Shown one piece after another: positions 1-8,613 of a DNA stretch of 64,000 bases. The DNA is from Chloroflexota bacterium (GTDB taxonomy: Bacteria > Chloroflexota > Anaerolineae > Anaerolineales > Villigracilaceae). The notes under the pieces were generated by a model. It was not told the DNA's origin. It did no database searches and saw nothing but the letters and a program-made list of their open reading frames with translations. The stretch's first letter is position 1, and each line of letters begins with the position of its first letter. A program made the translations under genes and the position numbers. The stretch covers positions 28,391 through 92,390 of the forward strand of contig JAJYOU010000007.1 of NCBI GenBank assembly GCA_021795965.1. The letters are read 5' to 3'.

Positions 1-401
1 GGATTGGGAATGGCAGCCAGCAGGAAGATGGCTGCTCCTCCGTATTTTAATATATAGGGTTGAATTTTTTTGTAAATATCCTGTCGTTCGATGACAGCCT
101 GACCGCTGAAGCCAGCCAGGTAGCCTGAAAGTTCTCCGATGGTGCTTCCTGCTCCTGCCACAATTGCCAGGATGATGGGATTAAATTGGCTCAATCCACC
201 CATGGCAAAAACCAGCGCCACCCCGGGTGCGGGGATCAGGACGGTGGCATTTGCCAAAATTGAGATGATAAAAATTCCAGGATAGCCCCATGCGATGAGC
301 TGCCTTGATTTATTTCCAAGCGAAATGACAAAAACACTGATGCCTATAACGGCTAGCAGGCTGATGATCTGAAATAACAGCTTGCGCCGCTCAGGAGTCA
401 T
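1..401 (-). CDS. VTT/DedA-like membrane protein, cut by window edge
   Basis: Reading leftward from an ATG at 401, the frame stays open to the window edge, so about 133 N-terminal residues are present and the C-terminus is missing. The protein begins MTPERRKLLFQ and has a first membrane segment at about residues 8-28. A second hydrophobic stretch carries LIPAPGVALVFAMGG, followed by an alanine/glycine-rich segment with GAGSTIGELSGYLAG. This arrangement (proline-containing re-entrant hairpin, then G-x-x-x-GE-x-x-GY-x-x-G) is typical of VTT/SNARE-associated (DedA-type) proteins, some of which move lipids across membranes. The start lies 6 nt after the cyclophilin stop, which suggests co-transcription. 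The substrate cannot be told from the sequence. Confidence 0.7.
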   Translation of the reverse strand, partial: MTPERRKLLFQIISLLAVIGISVFVISLGNKSRQLIAWGYPGIFIISILANATVLIPAPGVALVFAMGGLSQFNPIILAIVAGAGSTIGELSGYLAGFSGQAVIERQDIYKKIQPYILKYGGAAIFLLAAIPN

Positions 402-407
402 AAGCGC

Positions 408-923
408 TCAATCACTCTCGCTGATCGTGATCGATAATATTTTCACGGATGGGCTTGAAGTTCGCATCGGGTCGCGCTCTGGAATGGATAGGAGCACATC
501 CATCCCGTTCTTGACCTGTCCAAAAACTGAATGTTTTCCATCCAGGTGAGGGGTGGGGACATGCGTGATAAAGAACTGCGAGCCATTTGTGTTCGGACCC
601 GCATTCGCCATGGAGAGGATGCCGGGTTTGTTGTGCTTCAGGGAAGGGTGAAATTCGTCCCGGAAACGATATCCCGGACCGCCGGTTCCTTTACCGGTTG
701 GGTCTCCGCCCTGGGCCATAAACTGGGAAATGACCCTGTGGAATATGGTCCCGTCATAGAACCCTTCACGCGCCAGGAATGCGAAATTGTTGACGGTGTT
801 GGGAGCCTTATCTGCGAACAACTCGATTTCAATATCGCCTTTATCGGTGGCAATGGTTGCAGTGTATTTTTTACTTGGATCGATCTTCATTGCGGGGGGG
901 GTGCCCCATTGTTTTGTAGCCAT
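408..923 (-). CDS. Cyclophilin-type peptidyl-prolyl cis-trans isomerase
   Basis: A 171-residue single-domain cyclophilin that catalyses cis-trans isomerisation of prolyl bonds in folding proteins. No signal peptide is seen, so it is probably cytoplasmic. Family motifs are clear: [19 protein letters not shown] contains the catalytic Arg and the FxMQxGD-type strand, and [17 protein letters not shown] is the substrate-binding loop. [12 protein letters not shown] follows, with His in place of the tryptophan that confers strong cyclosporin binding in eukaryotic enzymes, which is common in bacteria. The ATG at 923 follows AGGAG at ideal spacing. The first 53 nt overlap the 3' end of the uridine kinase gene in another frame. 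Confidence 0.93.
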   Translation of the reverse strand: MATKQWGTPPAMKIDPSKKYTATIATDKGDIEIELFADKAPNTVNNFAFLAREGFYDGTIFHRVISQFMAQGGDPTGKGTGGPGYRFRDEFHPSLKHNKPGILSMANAGPNTNGSQFFITHVPTPHLDGKHSVFGQVKNGMDVLLSIPERDPMRTSSPSVKILSITISESD

Positions 924-1584
924 TTTCTCTCCTGTAATAATTAAACTTTTTGGGTTTTCGGTGCATTAATGATTCAATCCGCGCTGCGACCATATCCAGA
1001 GCGGCGGTGTTGTAACCGCCTTCCGGGATAATTACATCCGCGTAGCGCTTGGAGGGTTCGACAAATTCAAGGTGCATCGGACGCACCGTCAGCAGGTATT
1101 GTGCGATGACTGATTCCGGTGATCTTCCTCTCTCGTTAATATCCCTTTGCAATCTCCTGATAAAGCGGATGTCGGGATCCGTATCAACAAAAATCTTCAG
1201 GTCAAATAATTTTCTCAATTCGGGTTCAACGAAAATCAATATCCCTTCAACAACGATCACCCGCAGCGGGTCGATGCGAATTGTTTTTTGAGTTCGCCGG
1301 TCTGTGGAAAAATCATAAACCGGCAGGTCAATCCCTTTTCCAAGTTTTAAATCCTGGACGTGCCGGACCAGCAGGCTGGTTTCCAGTGAATCAGGGTGAT
1401 CAAAATTGATTTCAGATCGTTGGACAGGCGGCAGCCCACTCAAGTCTTTGTAATAGGCATCATGCGGTAAATAAGCAATCCTGTCATTTCCAACCCGTTT
1501 CAGGATTGCCTGGGCGACCGTGGTTTTACCCGACCCTGAACCTCCCGCGATTCCGATGATTAAAGGACTGGTGGTTTGCTGCAT
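871..1584 (-). CDS. udk: Uridine kinase
   Basis: A uridine/cytidine kinase of 237 residues that uses nucleoside triphosphate to phosphorylate uridine to UMP in pyrimidine salvage. The P-loop [15 protein letters not shown] is near the N-terminus, followed by the Udk signatures PHDAYYKD and NFDHPDS. The [17 protein letters not shown] lid motif is also present. I place the start at the ATG at 1584 ([11 protein letters not shown]) because the frame upstream has no ribosome site and a TATAAT box lies only 6 nt away. A start at 1614 would add ten residues (MPAQSGYNLP). The C-terminal tail (about 25 residues, basic, ending NEDRSK) is longer than in E. coli Udk and overlaps the downstream cyclophilin gene by 53 nt. 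Confidence 0.92.
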   Translation of the reverse strand: MQQTTSPLIIGIAGGSGSGKTTVAQAILKRVGNDRIAYLPHDAYYKDLSGLPPVQRSEINFDHPDSLETSLLVRHVQDLKLGKGIDLPVYDFSTDRRTQKTIRIDPLRVIVVEGILIFVEPELRKLFDLKIFVDTDPDIRFIRRLQRDINERGRSPESVIAQYLLTVRPMHLEFVEPSKRYADVIIPEGGYNTAALDMVAARIESLMHRKPKKFNYYRRENGYKTMGHPPRNEDRSK

Positions 1585-1590
1585 GGGCAA

Positions 1591-1596
1591 ATTATA
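1591..1596 (-). promoter_or_regulatory. -10 box of udk, leaderless arrangement
   Basis: On the minus strand a perfect TATAAT stands six nucleotides (TTGCCC) before the proposed udk ATG. Transcription starting 6-8 nt after this box would begin at or next to the start codon. No convincing -35 hexamer is visible at 17 nt. Confidence 0.45.
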
Positions 1597-1649
1597 TCCT
1601 GATTGCGCCGGCAAAATTTACCAGCGGATGGAGGTCGCAATGGGTGAGT

Positions 1650-2507
1650 TTAAATACCCGTTGAAAACCCGAGAGCGATGGTGCCCGGTCCCACGTGGCT
1701 GCCGATGACGGGGCTCAAATCCCCGCTAAGGGCTTCGACGGGATGCAAAATATCGGACGCCTTGGTTAATACATTGCGGGCATCCTCGGGTGAATTGGCA
1801 TGTGCGCACACCAGCCGGATCTGTTTTTTGGCGTCACATTTCTCGACCACGATATCGACGAGGTAATCCAGCGCTTTTTGCTTGGTTCTAACTCGATCGA
1901 GCGGGGTTATTTCACCATTGTTCATGTAGAGGATCGGTTTTGTCCCGAGTGCGGTTCCAAGAAATCTCTGCGCCTTGCCAATTCGACCTCCGCGTTGCAG
2001 AAATTCCAGCGTGTCCACCATGAAATAAATGCCTGAATTCTCGCGCACATACGTGGCAGTCGCCTGGCATTCATTGAGGGATCCGCCTGTTTCGGCTAGT
2101 CTGGCAGCAGCCAGGATCTGAAAACCCATCGCGAGCGTGGTCGTCTGGCTGTCTAAAAGGGAGACATGCTTCCTTTCTTCCTCAGGGAGCATCTCCATCG
2201 CCTGCATGGCGGATTGGTAAGTTCCCGAAAGCTTGGACGAAAAGAATATTCCGAGAACATCAAATTCCCGTGCGACCAGCTCCTGCAGTATTTTTGAAAA
2301 TTTACCAACCGCAGGCTGGGAAGTGGTTGGCAGCTCTTTGGCTTTCACCAGGCGTTGGTAAAATTCCGTCGGCTGAAGCGTCACCCCATCTTCAAAGACT
2401 TCTTTTCCCCAGATGATTTCGAGAGGAACGCTGATGACGTTATATTGACTGATGATTTCACTTGGAATGTTGGCGGTGCTATCGGTCAAAATTGCTACTT
2501 TATTCAT
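1650..2507 (-). CDS. DegV family fatty-acid-binding protein (copy 1)
   Basis: A 285-residue DegV/EDD-fold protein. The family binds a fatty acid in a pocket between two domains and some members (FakB) present it to a fatty-acid kinase. The N-terminus VAILTDSTANIPSEII is the DegV signature. TTSQPAVGKF, SSKLSGTYQSA and LDSQTTTLAMGFQ supply the ligand-contacting loops, and the C-terminal domain ends HVGPGTIALGFS. The ATG at 2507 is preceded by GAGGTGATC at good spacing and is preferred to the longer frame from 2522. No FakA kinase gene lies in the window. It is paralogous to the next DegV gene and transcribed in the same direction. Confidence 0.88.
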   Translation of the reverse strand: MNKVAILTDSTANIPSEIISQYNVISVPLEIIWGKEVFEDGVTLQPTEFYQRLVKAKELPTTSQPAVGKFSKILQELVAREFDVLGIFFSSKLSGTYQSAMQAMEMLPEEERKHVSLLDSQTTTLAMGFQILAAARLAETGGSLNECQATATYVRENSGIYFMVDTLEFLQRGGRIGKAQRFLGTALGTKPILYMNNGEITPLDRVRTKQKALDYLVDIVVEKCDAKKQIRLVCAHANSPEDARNVLTKASDILHPVEALSGDLSPVIGSHVGPGTIALGFSTGI

Positions 2508-2679
2508 TTGATCACCTCGCAATCGGATTAGGTAAATTATAGTTTATGCAACCGAAAAAGGTGCAGGGTAACCGATCGAGTTGACAAAAACGAAAAAATT
2601 GGACAGTGAAAGTCCCCCCTCACGGCTGAGATTATTTTTATTGAGGGCTGGCTATGCTCGAAGGAACCGGAATTTACCA

Positions 2680-2730
2680 GAAAAAGAAAAGGAACTGCCG
2701 CGGGTTTTTCTCAGCAGTTCCTTTATATTT
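2680..2730 (-). terminator. Intrinsic terminator after DegV copy 2
   Basis: An 11-bp perfect inverted repeat (AAAGGAACTGC at 2688-2698 with GCAGTTCCTTT at 2714-2724) is followed on the minus strand by a T-rich run. It lies just beyond the stop of the DegV gene at 2755 and would separate the two DegV genes transcriptionally. Confidence 0.75.
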
Positions 2731-2754
2731 GGAGAATGTTTTGGCTTGTTGTTT

Positions 2755-3609
2755 TTAAGATTCGGTGATGTAAGCCAGACCCAGGGTACCAGGACCCGTG
2801 TGGGTTCCAATCGCAGGGCTGACTGCACTGAAAATCGCTTCCTTCGGGTGAAGCAGGTCGGAGGCATGCTTTAACAATTCCTGACCTTCTTCGGGGACGT
2901 TTGCATGCAGCGTTGCCAGGCGACTGATGGATTTCCCTTTGCATCGCTCTGCAATCAGGTCGATCACCCGTTCCGAGGCTTTGGTTTTGGTTCGAATTCT
3001 TTCAACCGCTTCCACTTTGCCGTCTTCAATGGTCAGGATTGGCTTCAAATTAAGCGCAGACCCAAGGAAACGCGCTGCACCGCCAATTCGACCACCCCGG
3101 TGCAAAAATTCAAGGGTATCCACCACAAAAAACACACCGCTCCGGTCTTTGGCTTTTTGAGCCACTGCTTTGCATTCAGCCAGGGATGCGCCATCCATGG
3201 CTGCCTCTGCGGCTGCAAGTGCTTGGAAACCAAGCGCCATTGCCACCGTATCACTATCGAAGATTTCCACCTTATCCTGCCCGCTTGCCATGTCGCTTCG
3301 ACCCTGGTATGCAGATGATAGAGTTCCTGAAAGCTTCGCTCCAATGAACACCCCCAGCACGTCATAACCCTGATCCACCAGTCCTGAAAAGGTGTTATGC
3401 ATGTGGATCACAGAAGCCTGGGATGTGGTTGGCATCTCTTTGGCTGTACTCAATCTTTTATAAAATTCTTCGGGTTGGATGGTGACGCCATCTTCATAGG
3501 TTTGATTTCCCCAGATCACCACCAGGGGAACTTCCAGGATTTTGTATTTATCTTTGTATTCTTTGGGAATGTATGCCGAACTATCTGTCACAATTGCAAC
3601 TTTAGCCAT
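2755..3609 (-). CDS. DegV family fatty-acid-binding protein (copy 2)
   Basis: A 284-residue DegV-family protein closely related to the neighbouring copy. Both share the VAI(L/V)TDS N-terminus, the EFYKRL..AKEMPTTSQ loop, AKLSGTLSSAYQG, the VDTLEFLHRGGRIG strand-turn and a terminal THTGPGTLGLAY. The family binds long-chain fatty acids; the partner kinase is not visible here. The ATG at 3609 follows GGGAGAG at normal spacing. A terminator downstream and a 232-nt gap separate it from copy 1, so the pair look like a tandem duplication with separate expression rather than one message. Confidence 0.88.
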   Translation of the reverse strand: MAKVAIVTDSSAYIPKEYKDKYKILEVPLVVIWGNQTYEDGVTIQPEEFYKRLSTAKEMPTTSQASVIHMHNTFSGLVDQGYDVLGVFIGAKLSGTLSSAYQGRSDMASGQDKVEIFDSDTVAMALGFQALAAAEAAMDGASLAECKAVAQKAKDRSGVFFVVDTLEFLHRGGRIGGAARFLGSALNLKPILTIEDGKVEAVERIRTKTKASERVIDLIAERCKGKSISRLATLHANVPEEGQELLKHASDLLHPKEAIFSAVSPAIGTHTGPGTLGLAYITES

Positions 3610-3744
3610 TTTTCTCTCCCATCAGACATAATAATATATAATTAGTTAACCCAAGTAAATCCAACGAGTTACGTTTGTCATAACAGGATCGTTTCCCAAA
3701 TTCAATGGTGGTTTACAGAATGAAGATTTTGGGGATTGTTGGCA

Positions 3745-3753
3745 TGGTATAAT
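3745..3753 (+). promoter_or_regulatory. Extended -10 promoter of the mre-min cluster
   Basis: TGGTATAAT is a perfect extended -10 element (TGn plus TATAAT). It lies about 53 nt before the mreB start, in the divergent gap with DegV. No good -35 hexamer is seen, as often happens with extended -10 promoters. Confidence 0.55.
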
Positions 3754-3806
3754 CCTTCCCGACCTTTTCTTAAGGTAATTATTGTTATTATTTTCAGGAG
3801 ATCACT

Positions 3807-4877
3807 TTGGCTTTTAACCCCTTAAACTGGCTGCTAGGCCTGTTTTCATTGGATATTGGAATAGATCTGGGCACGGCGAATACTCTTGTTTATGTCAGGA
3901 ATAGGGGAATTGTAATCAACGAACCATCTTGGGTCACCATCGACAAACGCACACGAGAACCCCTCGCGGTGGGTCAGAAAGCGAAAGAAATGATGGGCAG
4001 AACGGCGGGGAATGTTCTGACCCTGCGCCCGGTTCGGGATGGTGTTATTTCAGAATTTGATGTGACCCAGGTCATGCTCACTTATTTTATCGGACAGGTC
4101 CACGAACAAAGCATCGTTCCGCTGCCGCGCCCCCGTGTGGTGATCGGTATTCCGGCAGGTGTCACCGAGGTCGAAAAGCGAGCCGTATATGATGCGGCAA
4201 TGTCCGCCGGCGCGCGCGAGGCTTATTTGCTCGAGGAACCGATCGCTGCCGCCCTTGGCGCAGGTCTCCCCATTGGGGATGTCCAGGGTTCCATGGTGGT
4301 GGATATTGGCGGCGGCACAACCGAGGTCGCCGTGGTCGCCGGTGGTGGGGTGGTGGTCTCCCGCTCCCTGCGTGTTGCCGGGGACGAAATGGATCAGGAT
4401 ATTGTCCAGTATATCCGCAACAAGTACAACCTCCTGATCGGCGAAGGGGTAGGAGAACAAATTAAAATCAAGATTGGTTCTGCTTATCCGCTGCAGCAGG
4501 AGAAAATCACTGAAGCCCGCGGTCGCAACCTGGTCAACGGGCTGCCTGAATCAATTGAAGTGTCTTCGGTCGAAGTTCGGGATGCCATTTCGGGATCCAT
4601 CCAGGTCATTGTTGATACCATCCGGGATGCCCTCGATGAAGTCCCTCCTGAAGTCGTCGCGGATCTGATGGACACCGGAATTTGCCTTGCAGGGGGTGGA
4701 GCCTTGCTGCAGGGTTTGGCTGACCGCCTTGCGGATGAGTTGAACCTGCGGGTCTGGCAGGCTGAAGACCCTTTGACCTGCGTAGCCCGCGGCACAGGAG
4801 TGGTTTTGAGTGATTTTGAAAATATGCGGCATTACCTCGTTGGTCTTGAGCGCGGCTCAACCCGTCACACTGCGTGA
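3807..4877 (+). CDS. mreB: Rod shape-determining protein MreB
   Basis: A bacterial actin homologue of 356 residues that polymerises under the membrane and guides the elongation machinery. The phosphate-1 loop is DIGIDLGTANTLVYV near residue 16. RPVRDGVISEFDVT, the phosphate-2 segment VDIGGGTTEVAVV and the adenosine motif CLAGGGALLQGLADRL all match MreB. The N-terminal MAFNPLNWLLGLFS is hydrophobic enough to act as a membrane-binding helix. The frame begins with TTG at 3807, supported by CAGGAG seven bases upstream; no in-frame ATG fits better. It heads a rightward cluster with mreC, mreD, mrdA and the min genes. Confidence 0.97.
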   Translation: MAFNPLNWLLGLFSLDIGIDLGTANTLVYVRNRGIVINEPSWVTIDKRTREPLAVGQKAKEMMGRTAGNVLTLRPVRDGVISEFDVTQVMLTYFIGQVHEQSIVPLPRPRVVIGIPAGVTEVEKRAVYDAAMSAGAREAYLLEEPIAAALGAGLPIGDVQGSMVVDIGGGTTEVAVVAGGGVVVSRSLRVAGDEMDQDIVQYIRNKYNLLIGEGVGEQIKIKIGSAYPLQQEKITEARGRNLVNGLPESIEVSSVEVRDAISGSIQVIVDTIRDALDEVPPEVVADLMDTGICLAGGGALLQGLADRLADELNLRVWQAEDPLTCVARGTGVVLSDFENMRHYLVGLERGSTRHTA

Positions 4878-4922
4878 GAATCGGGCGGGCTTTTGCCTCG
4901 CTTTTGATGACGAACTTTTAAA

Positions 4923-5762
4923 ATGAAAAATTTACATTCCCGCAATTTCCAGATAACCCTGCTTTTCCTGGTGATCATCGGAATCCTGGCTCTGGCTTTG
5001 AGCGGTTCTCTCAGTTTCGTTTCCGGAAACTTTAACAATTTCCTCGTCTCCAGCCAATCCTGGATTTACACCAGATTCGTGGTGATTCAGGAATTCTTTA
5101 CCGTCCCGCGGGATGTGCTGGCTTTGCGGCAACGCAATGCGGAACTCGAGAGCGAACTTTCCCGCCTCCAGGCACAAGTCGTCCAGCTGCAAAACTCGGT
5201 TTCCCAGGCTGATGCCCTGGCTGCCCTGGTCAACTTTTCCCGTTCCAACCCTGAAAATTCTTATACCGCGGCAACGGTCATCGGGCGCGATCCCAGCCCT
5301 TTCCTGCGCTATATTATTATCGATAAAGGCTCCAATAATGGATTGCGGCGCGGAATGCCGGTCGTAACCGAGCAGGGACTCGTTGGCAGAGTCGATGCGG
5401 TCATCAGCAGCGCCTCGCGGGTGCAGCTCGTCAGCGATACTTCCTCTTCGGTCAACGTCCGGCTCGAAAAAGCGAAGCAGGAGGCCATCCTGACGGGGAA
5501 TATATCCGGCGACCTCGTCCTCGATCTCCTGCCGCAGAATGTCACCATCGAACCTGGGGATCTCGTCCTCACATCCGGATTGAGCGGCGGTTTCCCCGCG
5601 AACCTGATCGTAGGTCAAATTCTCAGCATTCGCAAACGCGATTCTGACCTGTTTCAGCAGGCAATTGTTCAACCGGTCGTTGATTTTTCAAAACTGAAAA
5701 TCGTCCTGATCATCACCGATTTTCAACCTGTCGACATTTCTCCCCTGGTACCCACTCCCTGA
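4923..5762 (+). CDS. mreC: Rod shape-determining protein MreC
   Basis: A 279-residue bitopic membrane protein that links MreB filaments to the periplasmic or extracytoplasmic side of the elongasome. A membrane helix at about residues 10-32 is followed by a coiled coil (about 60-105, LRQRNAELESELSRLQAQV). The beta-rich MreC domain has the family signatures VIGRDPSPFLRYIIIDKGSNNGLRRGMPVV and GDLVLTSGLSGGFPANLIVGQI. The length is typical. It starts 45 nt after mreB and ends one base before the mreD ATG, so co-translation is likely. Confidence 0.95.
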   Translation: MKNLHSRNFQITLLFLVIIGILALALSGSLSFVSGNFNNFLVSSQSWIYTRFVVIQEFFTVPRDVLALRQRNAELESELSRLQAQVVQLQNSVSQADALAALVNFSRSNPENSYTAATVIGRDPSPFLRYIIIDKGSNNGLRRGMPVVTEQGLVGRVDAVISSASRVQLVSDTSSSVNVRLEKAKQEAILTGNISGDLVLDLLPQNVTIEPGDLVLTSGLSGGFPANLIVGQILSIRKRDSDLFQQAIVQPVVDFSKLKIVLIITDFQPVDISPLVPTP

Positions 5763-5763
5763 A

Positions 5764-6264
5764 ATGAAAAACATTATTGCCTTTCCAGTCCTGGCACTGG
5801 CGTTAATGATTCAGACCTCACTGGTGAGCCGGATTACCCTCTTGTCAGGAGCGGCTGACCTGATATTACTGATCCTGGTTGCCTGGTCGCTCCAGGAACA
5901 GGTTCAATCTTCAATCCACTGGGCGGTCCTCGCGGGGCTCATGACAGCCTTTGTCTCCGGTTTGCCGCCTTACGTTTACCCTCTCGGCTATCTTTTAACG
6001 GTCATGCTCTCACGTTATGTTCTCAAACAAACCTGGCAGAATCCGATTTTAGCCTTGTTCTCGGTGGTGTTTTTCTCGACCATTATGATCCAGTTGTTGA
6101 CTTACCTGTCACTGGTTTTAATTGGTTCCAAAACCACCATTGGGGATACCCTGGCTTTAATCACCCTGCCCAGCCTGCTTTTAAATTTACTATTAGCCCT
6201 GCCAGTCCACTCTTTTATGGGCGACCTGGCTTTATGGGTTTATCCTTTGGAGGATTTGGGATGA
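5764..6264 (+). CDS. mreD: Rod shape-determining protein MreD
   Basis: A 166-residue, almost wholly hydrophobic protein with about five to six predicted membrane segments. MreD sequences are poorly conserved, so the call rests mainly on size, hydrophobicity and its position between mreC and the PBP2 gene. It is part of the MreBCD elongation complex. The start codon follows the mreC stop by one base, and its TGA stop overlaps the next ATG (ATGA at 6261-6264). Confidence 0.9.
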   Translation: MKNIIAFPVLALALMIQTSLVSRITLLSGAADLILLILVAWSLQEQVQSSIHWAVLAGLMTAFVSGLPPYVYPLGYLLTVMLSRYVLKQTWQNPILALFSVVFFSTIMIQLLTYLSLVLIGSKTTIGDTLALITLPSLLLNLLLALPVHSFMGDLALWVYPLEDLG

Positions 6265-8570
6265 ACACTCCCGCTGTTCCACGTTTAAAGATTGATCGCT
6301 GGCGGATCTTTATTTTTTACGCTTTACTTCTGCTGGGTGTAGCGGTCCTCGTATTTCAACTTATTAATCTTCAGGTATTTCAATATTCCACCCGCCTGGC
6401 ACAAGCCAACGAAAACCGCACCAATGTCATCAGCATTCCCCCCACCCGCGGAATTATTTATGATCGAAACGGGTATATCCTAGCCCGGAATGTTGCTTCC
6501 TATAACGTCGTCATTACGCCGGCGAGTTTACCGAATGATGAAGCCGATATCCAAAATGTTTATCGGGAATTATCTGCATTGATCAACGTCCCGGTCAACA
6601 ACGGCACCGTGGAGGAAGCCAAACTTCTCTCCGCCTGTGTACCCGGACCCGGCATCTCGCAGCTGGTTCAATTACAGGAAACGATCGCCCCCTACAAACC
6701 AGTCAGCATCCAATGCAACGTCAGCGAAGATACGGCAAGGATCGTGCGCGAAAAATCCATGGACTGGCCCGGGGTTTCAATTGAAGTTGACCCGGTGCGC
6801 GACTACCCGACCGGCATTCTCACTTCGGATGTGGTCGGTTTCCTGGGGCCCATTCCCGCGCGGGATGAAGCTTTGTATACCGGTCAGGGTTTTCAACTGA
6901 ACCGGGACAAAGTCGGTTACTCGGGGCTTGAAGCCTATTTTCAGGATTTACTGGCAGGAGTCCCCGGAAAACGTGTGGTTGAACGAGACGTTGCTGGGCA
7001 GGAATTAAGCAACCTAGAACCACCCATCGCTGCCCAATCTGGTTACAACCTGGTTACGACGATTGATACACGCCTGCAAAAAGCGGCAGACGCAGCCCTG
7101 ACCGGGGAAATAAATTACTGGAACGCTTATTTTGGAAAAATCCGCATCACAACCGGGGCAGTCATCGCCATGAACCCCAAGACCGGGGAAATTTTGGCGA
7201 TGGTTTCCTACCCCTCTTATGAAAATAACCGCATGGCGCGTTTTATCCCATCCTACTATTACAACCAGCTCGCTCAGGATCCTGCCAAACCCATGCTCAA
7301 CCATGCAGTCTCTGACCAGTTTCCCCCTGGTTCAGTTTTCAAATTGTCAACAGCCACCGGTGCTCTCAATGAAGGGGTTGTGACCCTTGATCAGATCATC
7401 GACGCCCCAGGTCAGCTTGTCCTGACCGAATCTTTTTCCCCGAATGATCCGGGGCGGGAACGTCCGTTCGTGGATTGGAACGCGGCAGGCTTTGGAAAAA
7501 TTGACTTTTTGCATTGTATTGCCTATTCAAGCAATGTTTGTTTTTATAAACTGGGTGGTGGCTATAAAAACGAAGTCAAACAGGGTCTGGGAATCGAACG
7601 TTTGCGGGAATACGCCCGTGCCCTCGGGTATGACCAAAAATCCAATATTGAATTGCTGGGAGAAGCGGCAGGGTTAATCCCCACCCCCCAGTGGAAACGC
7701 ATCAACCGCGGTGAGAACTGGTCCACCGGCGATACTTATATCGCCAGTGTCGGTCAGGGGTACGTCCTCGCCACGCCTCTCCAGGTTTTGGAATCTGCGG
7801 CGACGATTGCGGATGATGGCAAACATGTCCAGCCCACCCTAGTGAAAGCCATTACTGATAGCAGCGGCAAGGTGGTCGAAATATGGCGCGATAACGAAGC
7901 GAATTTATACCAGCGCTGTACATCACCCACCACGAACCAACCCGGCTGGTGTGATACGGGTTACGGCATTACCGACCAGGTTGTTTTTAGCCAATGCCAG
8001 CAAAAAAATGACAATGGACAGATGGTCCAGGGTTTTTGTGGCACTGACGAGAAAAAACAGCCTATTTTTCGCGAGGGTGCCATCCAGGAATCTCCCTTCA
8101 CAGGAGGTCATGTTCTTTGGGATATCACCAAGGACCCTGTCATCAACGATTTCCAGTGTGATGGACCGTACTGCGTTCCCACCGGGAACACGAAAACTGT
8201 CAGCCCGGATGTCGTCAAGAGCATTCAAACTGGCATGAGAATGGTGGTCACATCAGATCCAATTGGAACCCTGAACGCTGTCTTTTCAGGTCGCACGCGC
8301 GATTTTACAACTCCATTTGATATTCCAGTCGCCGGCAAAACTGGCACAGCCGAGTACTGTGATAATGTTGCCCAGGCGGCAAATCGATGCCAGTTTGGCT
8401 CCTGGCCAACTCATGCCTGGACGGTGGCATATGGACCCTTCAATGATCCTGAAATCGTGGTGGTTGCCTTTTGTTACAACGGCGGTGAAGGTGCAACGGT
8501 GGCGGCTCCGATCGTGCGCAAGGTTTTGGAAGCTTATTTCGAGATCAAAAACATCGATTCCACCAAATAA
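6261..8570 (+). CDS. mrdA: Penicillin-binding protein 2 (elongasome transpeptidase) with Cys-rich insertion
   Basis: A class B PBP of 769 residues that cross-links peptidoglycan during side-wall growth, working with RodA and MreCD. It has one N-terminal membrane helix (about 12-37), a dimerisation/pedestal domain and a transpeptidase domain. The active-site motifs are SVFK (Ser358, Lys361), SSN (423-425) and KTGT (693-696). The ATG at 6261 is chosen because GGAGG precedes it and it forms an ATGA overlap with mreD. The span from SSN to KTG is about 268 residues, roughly 110 longer than in E. coli PBP2. That extra segment holds six cysteines (553, 564, 579, 593, 633, 638), with two more just after KTGT (700, 710), suggesting disulfides outside the membrane. 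Confidence 0.95.
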   Translation: MNTPAVPRLKIDRWRIFIFYALLLLGVAVLVFQLINLQVFQYSTRLAQANENRTNVISIPPTRGIIYDRNGYILARNVASYNVVITPASLPNDEADIQNVYRELSALINVPVNNGTVEEAKLLSACVPGPGISQLVQLQETIAPYKPVSIQCNVSEDTARIVREKSMDWPGVSIEVDPVRDYPTGILTSDVVGFLGPIPARDEALYTGQGFQLNRDKVGYSGLEAYFQDLLAGVPGKRVVERDVAGQELSNLEPPIAAQSGYNLVTTIDTRLQKAADAALTGEINYWNAYFGKIRITTGAVIAMNPKTGEILAMVSYPSYENNRMARFIPSYYYNQLAQDPAKPMLNHAVSDQFPPGSVFKLSTATGALNEGVVTLDQIIDAPGQLVLTESFSPNDPGRERPFVDWNAAGFGKIDFLHCIAYSSNVCFYKLGGGYKNEVKQGLGIERLREYARALGYDQKSNIELLGEAAGLIPTPQWKRINRGENWSTGDTYIASVGQGYVLATPLQVLESAATIADDGKHVQPTLVKAITDSSGKVVEIWRDNEANLYQRCTSPTTNQPGWCDTGYGITDQVVFSQCQQKNDNGQMVQGFCGTDEKKQPIFREGAIQESPFTGGHVLWDITKDPVINDFQCDGPYCVPTGNTKTVSPDVVKSIQTGMRMVVTSDPIGTLNAVFSGRTRDFTTPFDIPVAGKTGTAEYCDNVAQAANRCQFGSWPTHAWTVAYGPFNDPEIVVVAFCYNGGEGATVAAPIVRKVLEAYFEIKNIDSTK

Positions 8571-8587
8571 GGTCTGCTTTCCAGATG

Positions 8588-8596
8588 TGCTATAAT
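8588..8596 (+). promoter_or_regulatory. Extended -10 promoter before minC
   Basis: TGCTATAAT (TGn plus perfect TATAAT) sits between the mrdA stop and the minC ATG, 17 nt before the start codon. It would give an internal promoter for minCDE-rodA with a short leader of about 11 nt. The -35 region is poor. Confidence 0.5.
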
Positions 8597-8613
8597 TTTC
8601 CATTGGTAAAAAT

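Noticed and set aside
531..944. Rightward 137-codon open frame
   Set aside because: Antisense to the cyclophilin and udk genes, with no recognisable motif; shadow of the real coding frames.
4932..5672. Leftward 246-codon open frame
   Set aside because: Antisense to mreC, which has clear family motifs and operon context.
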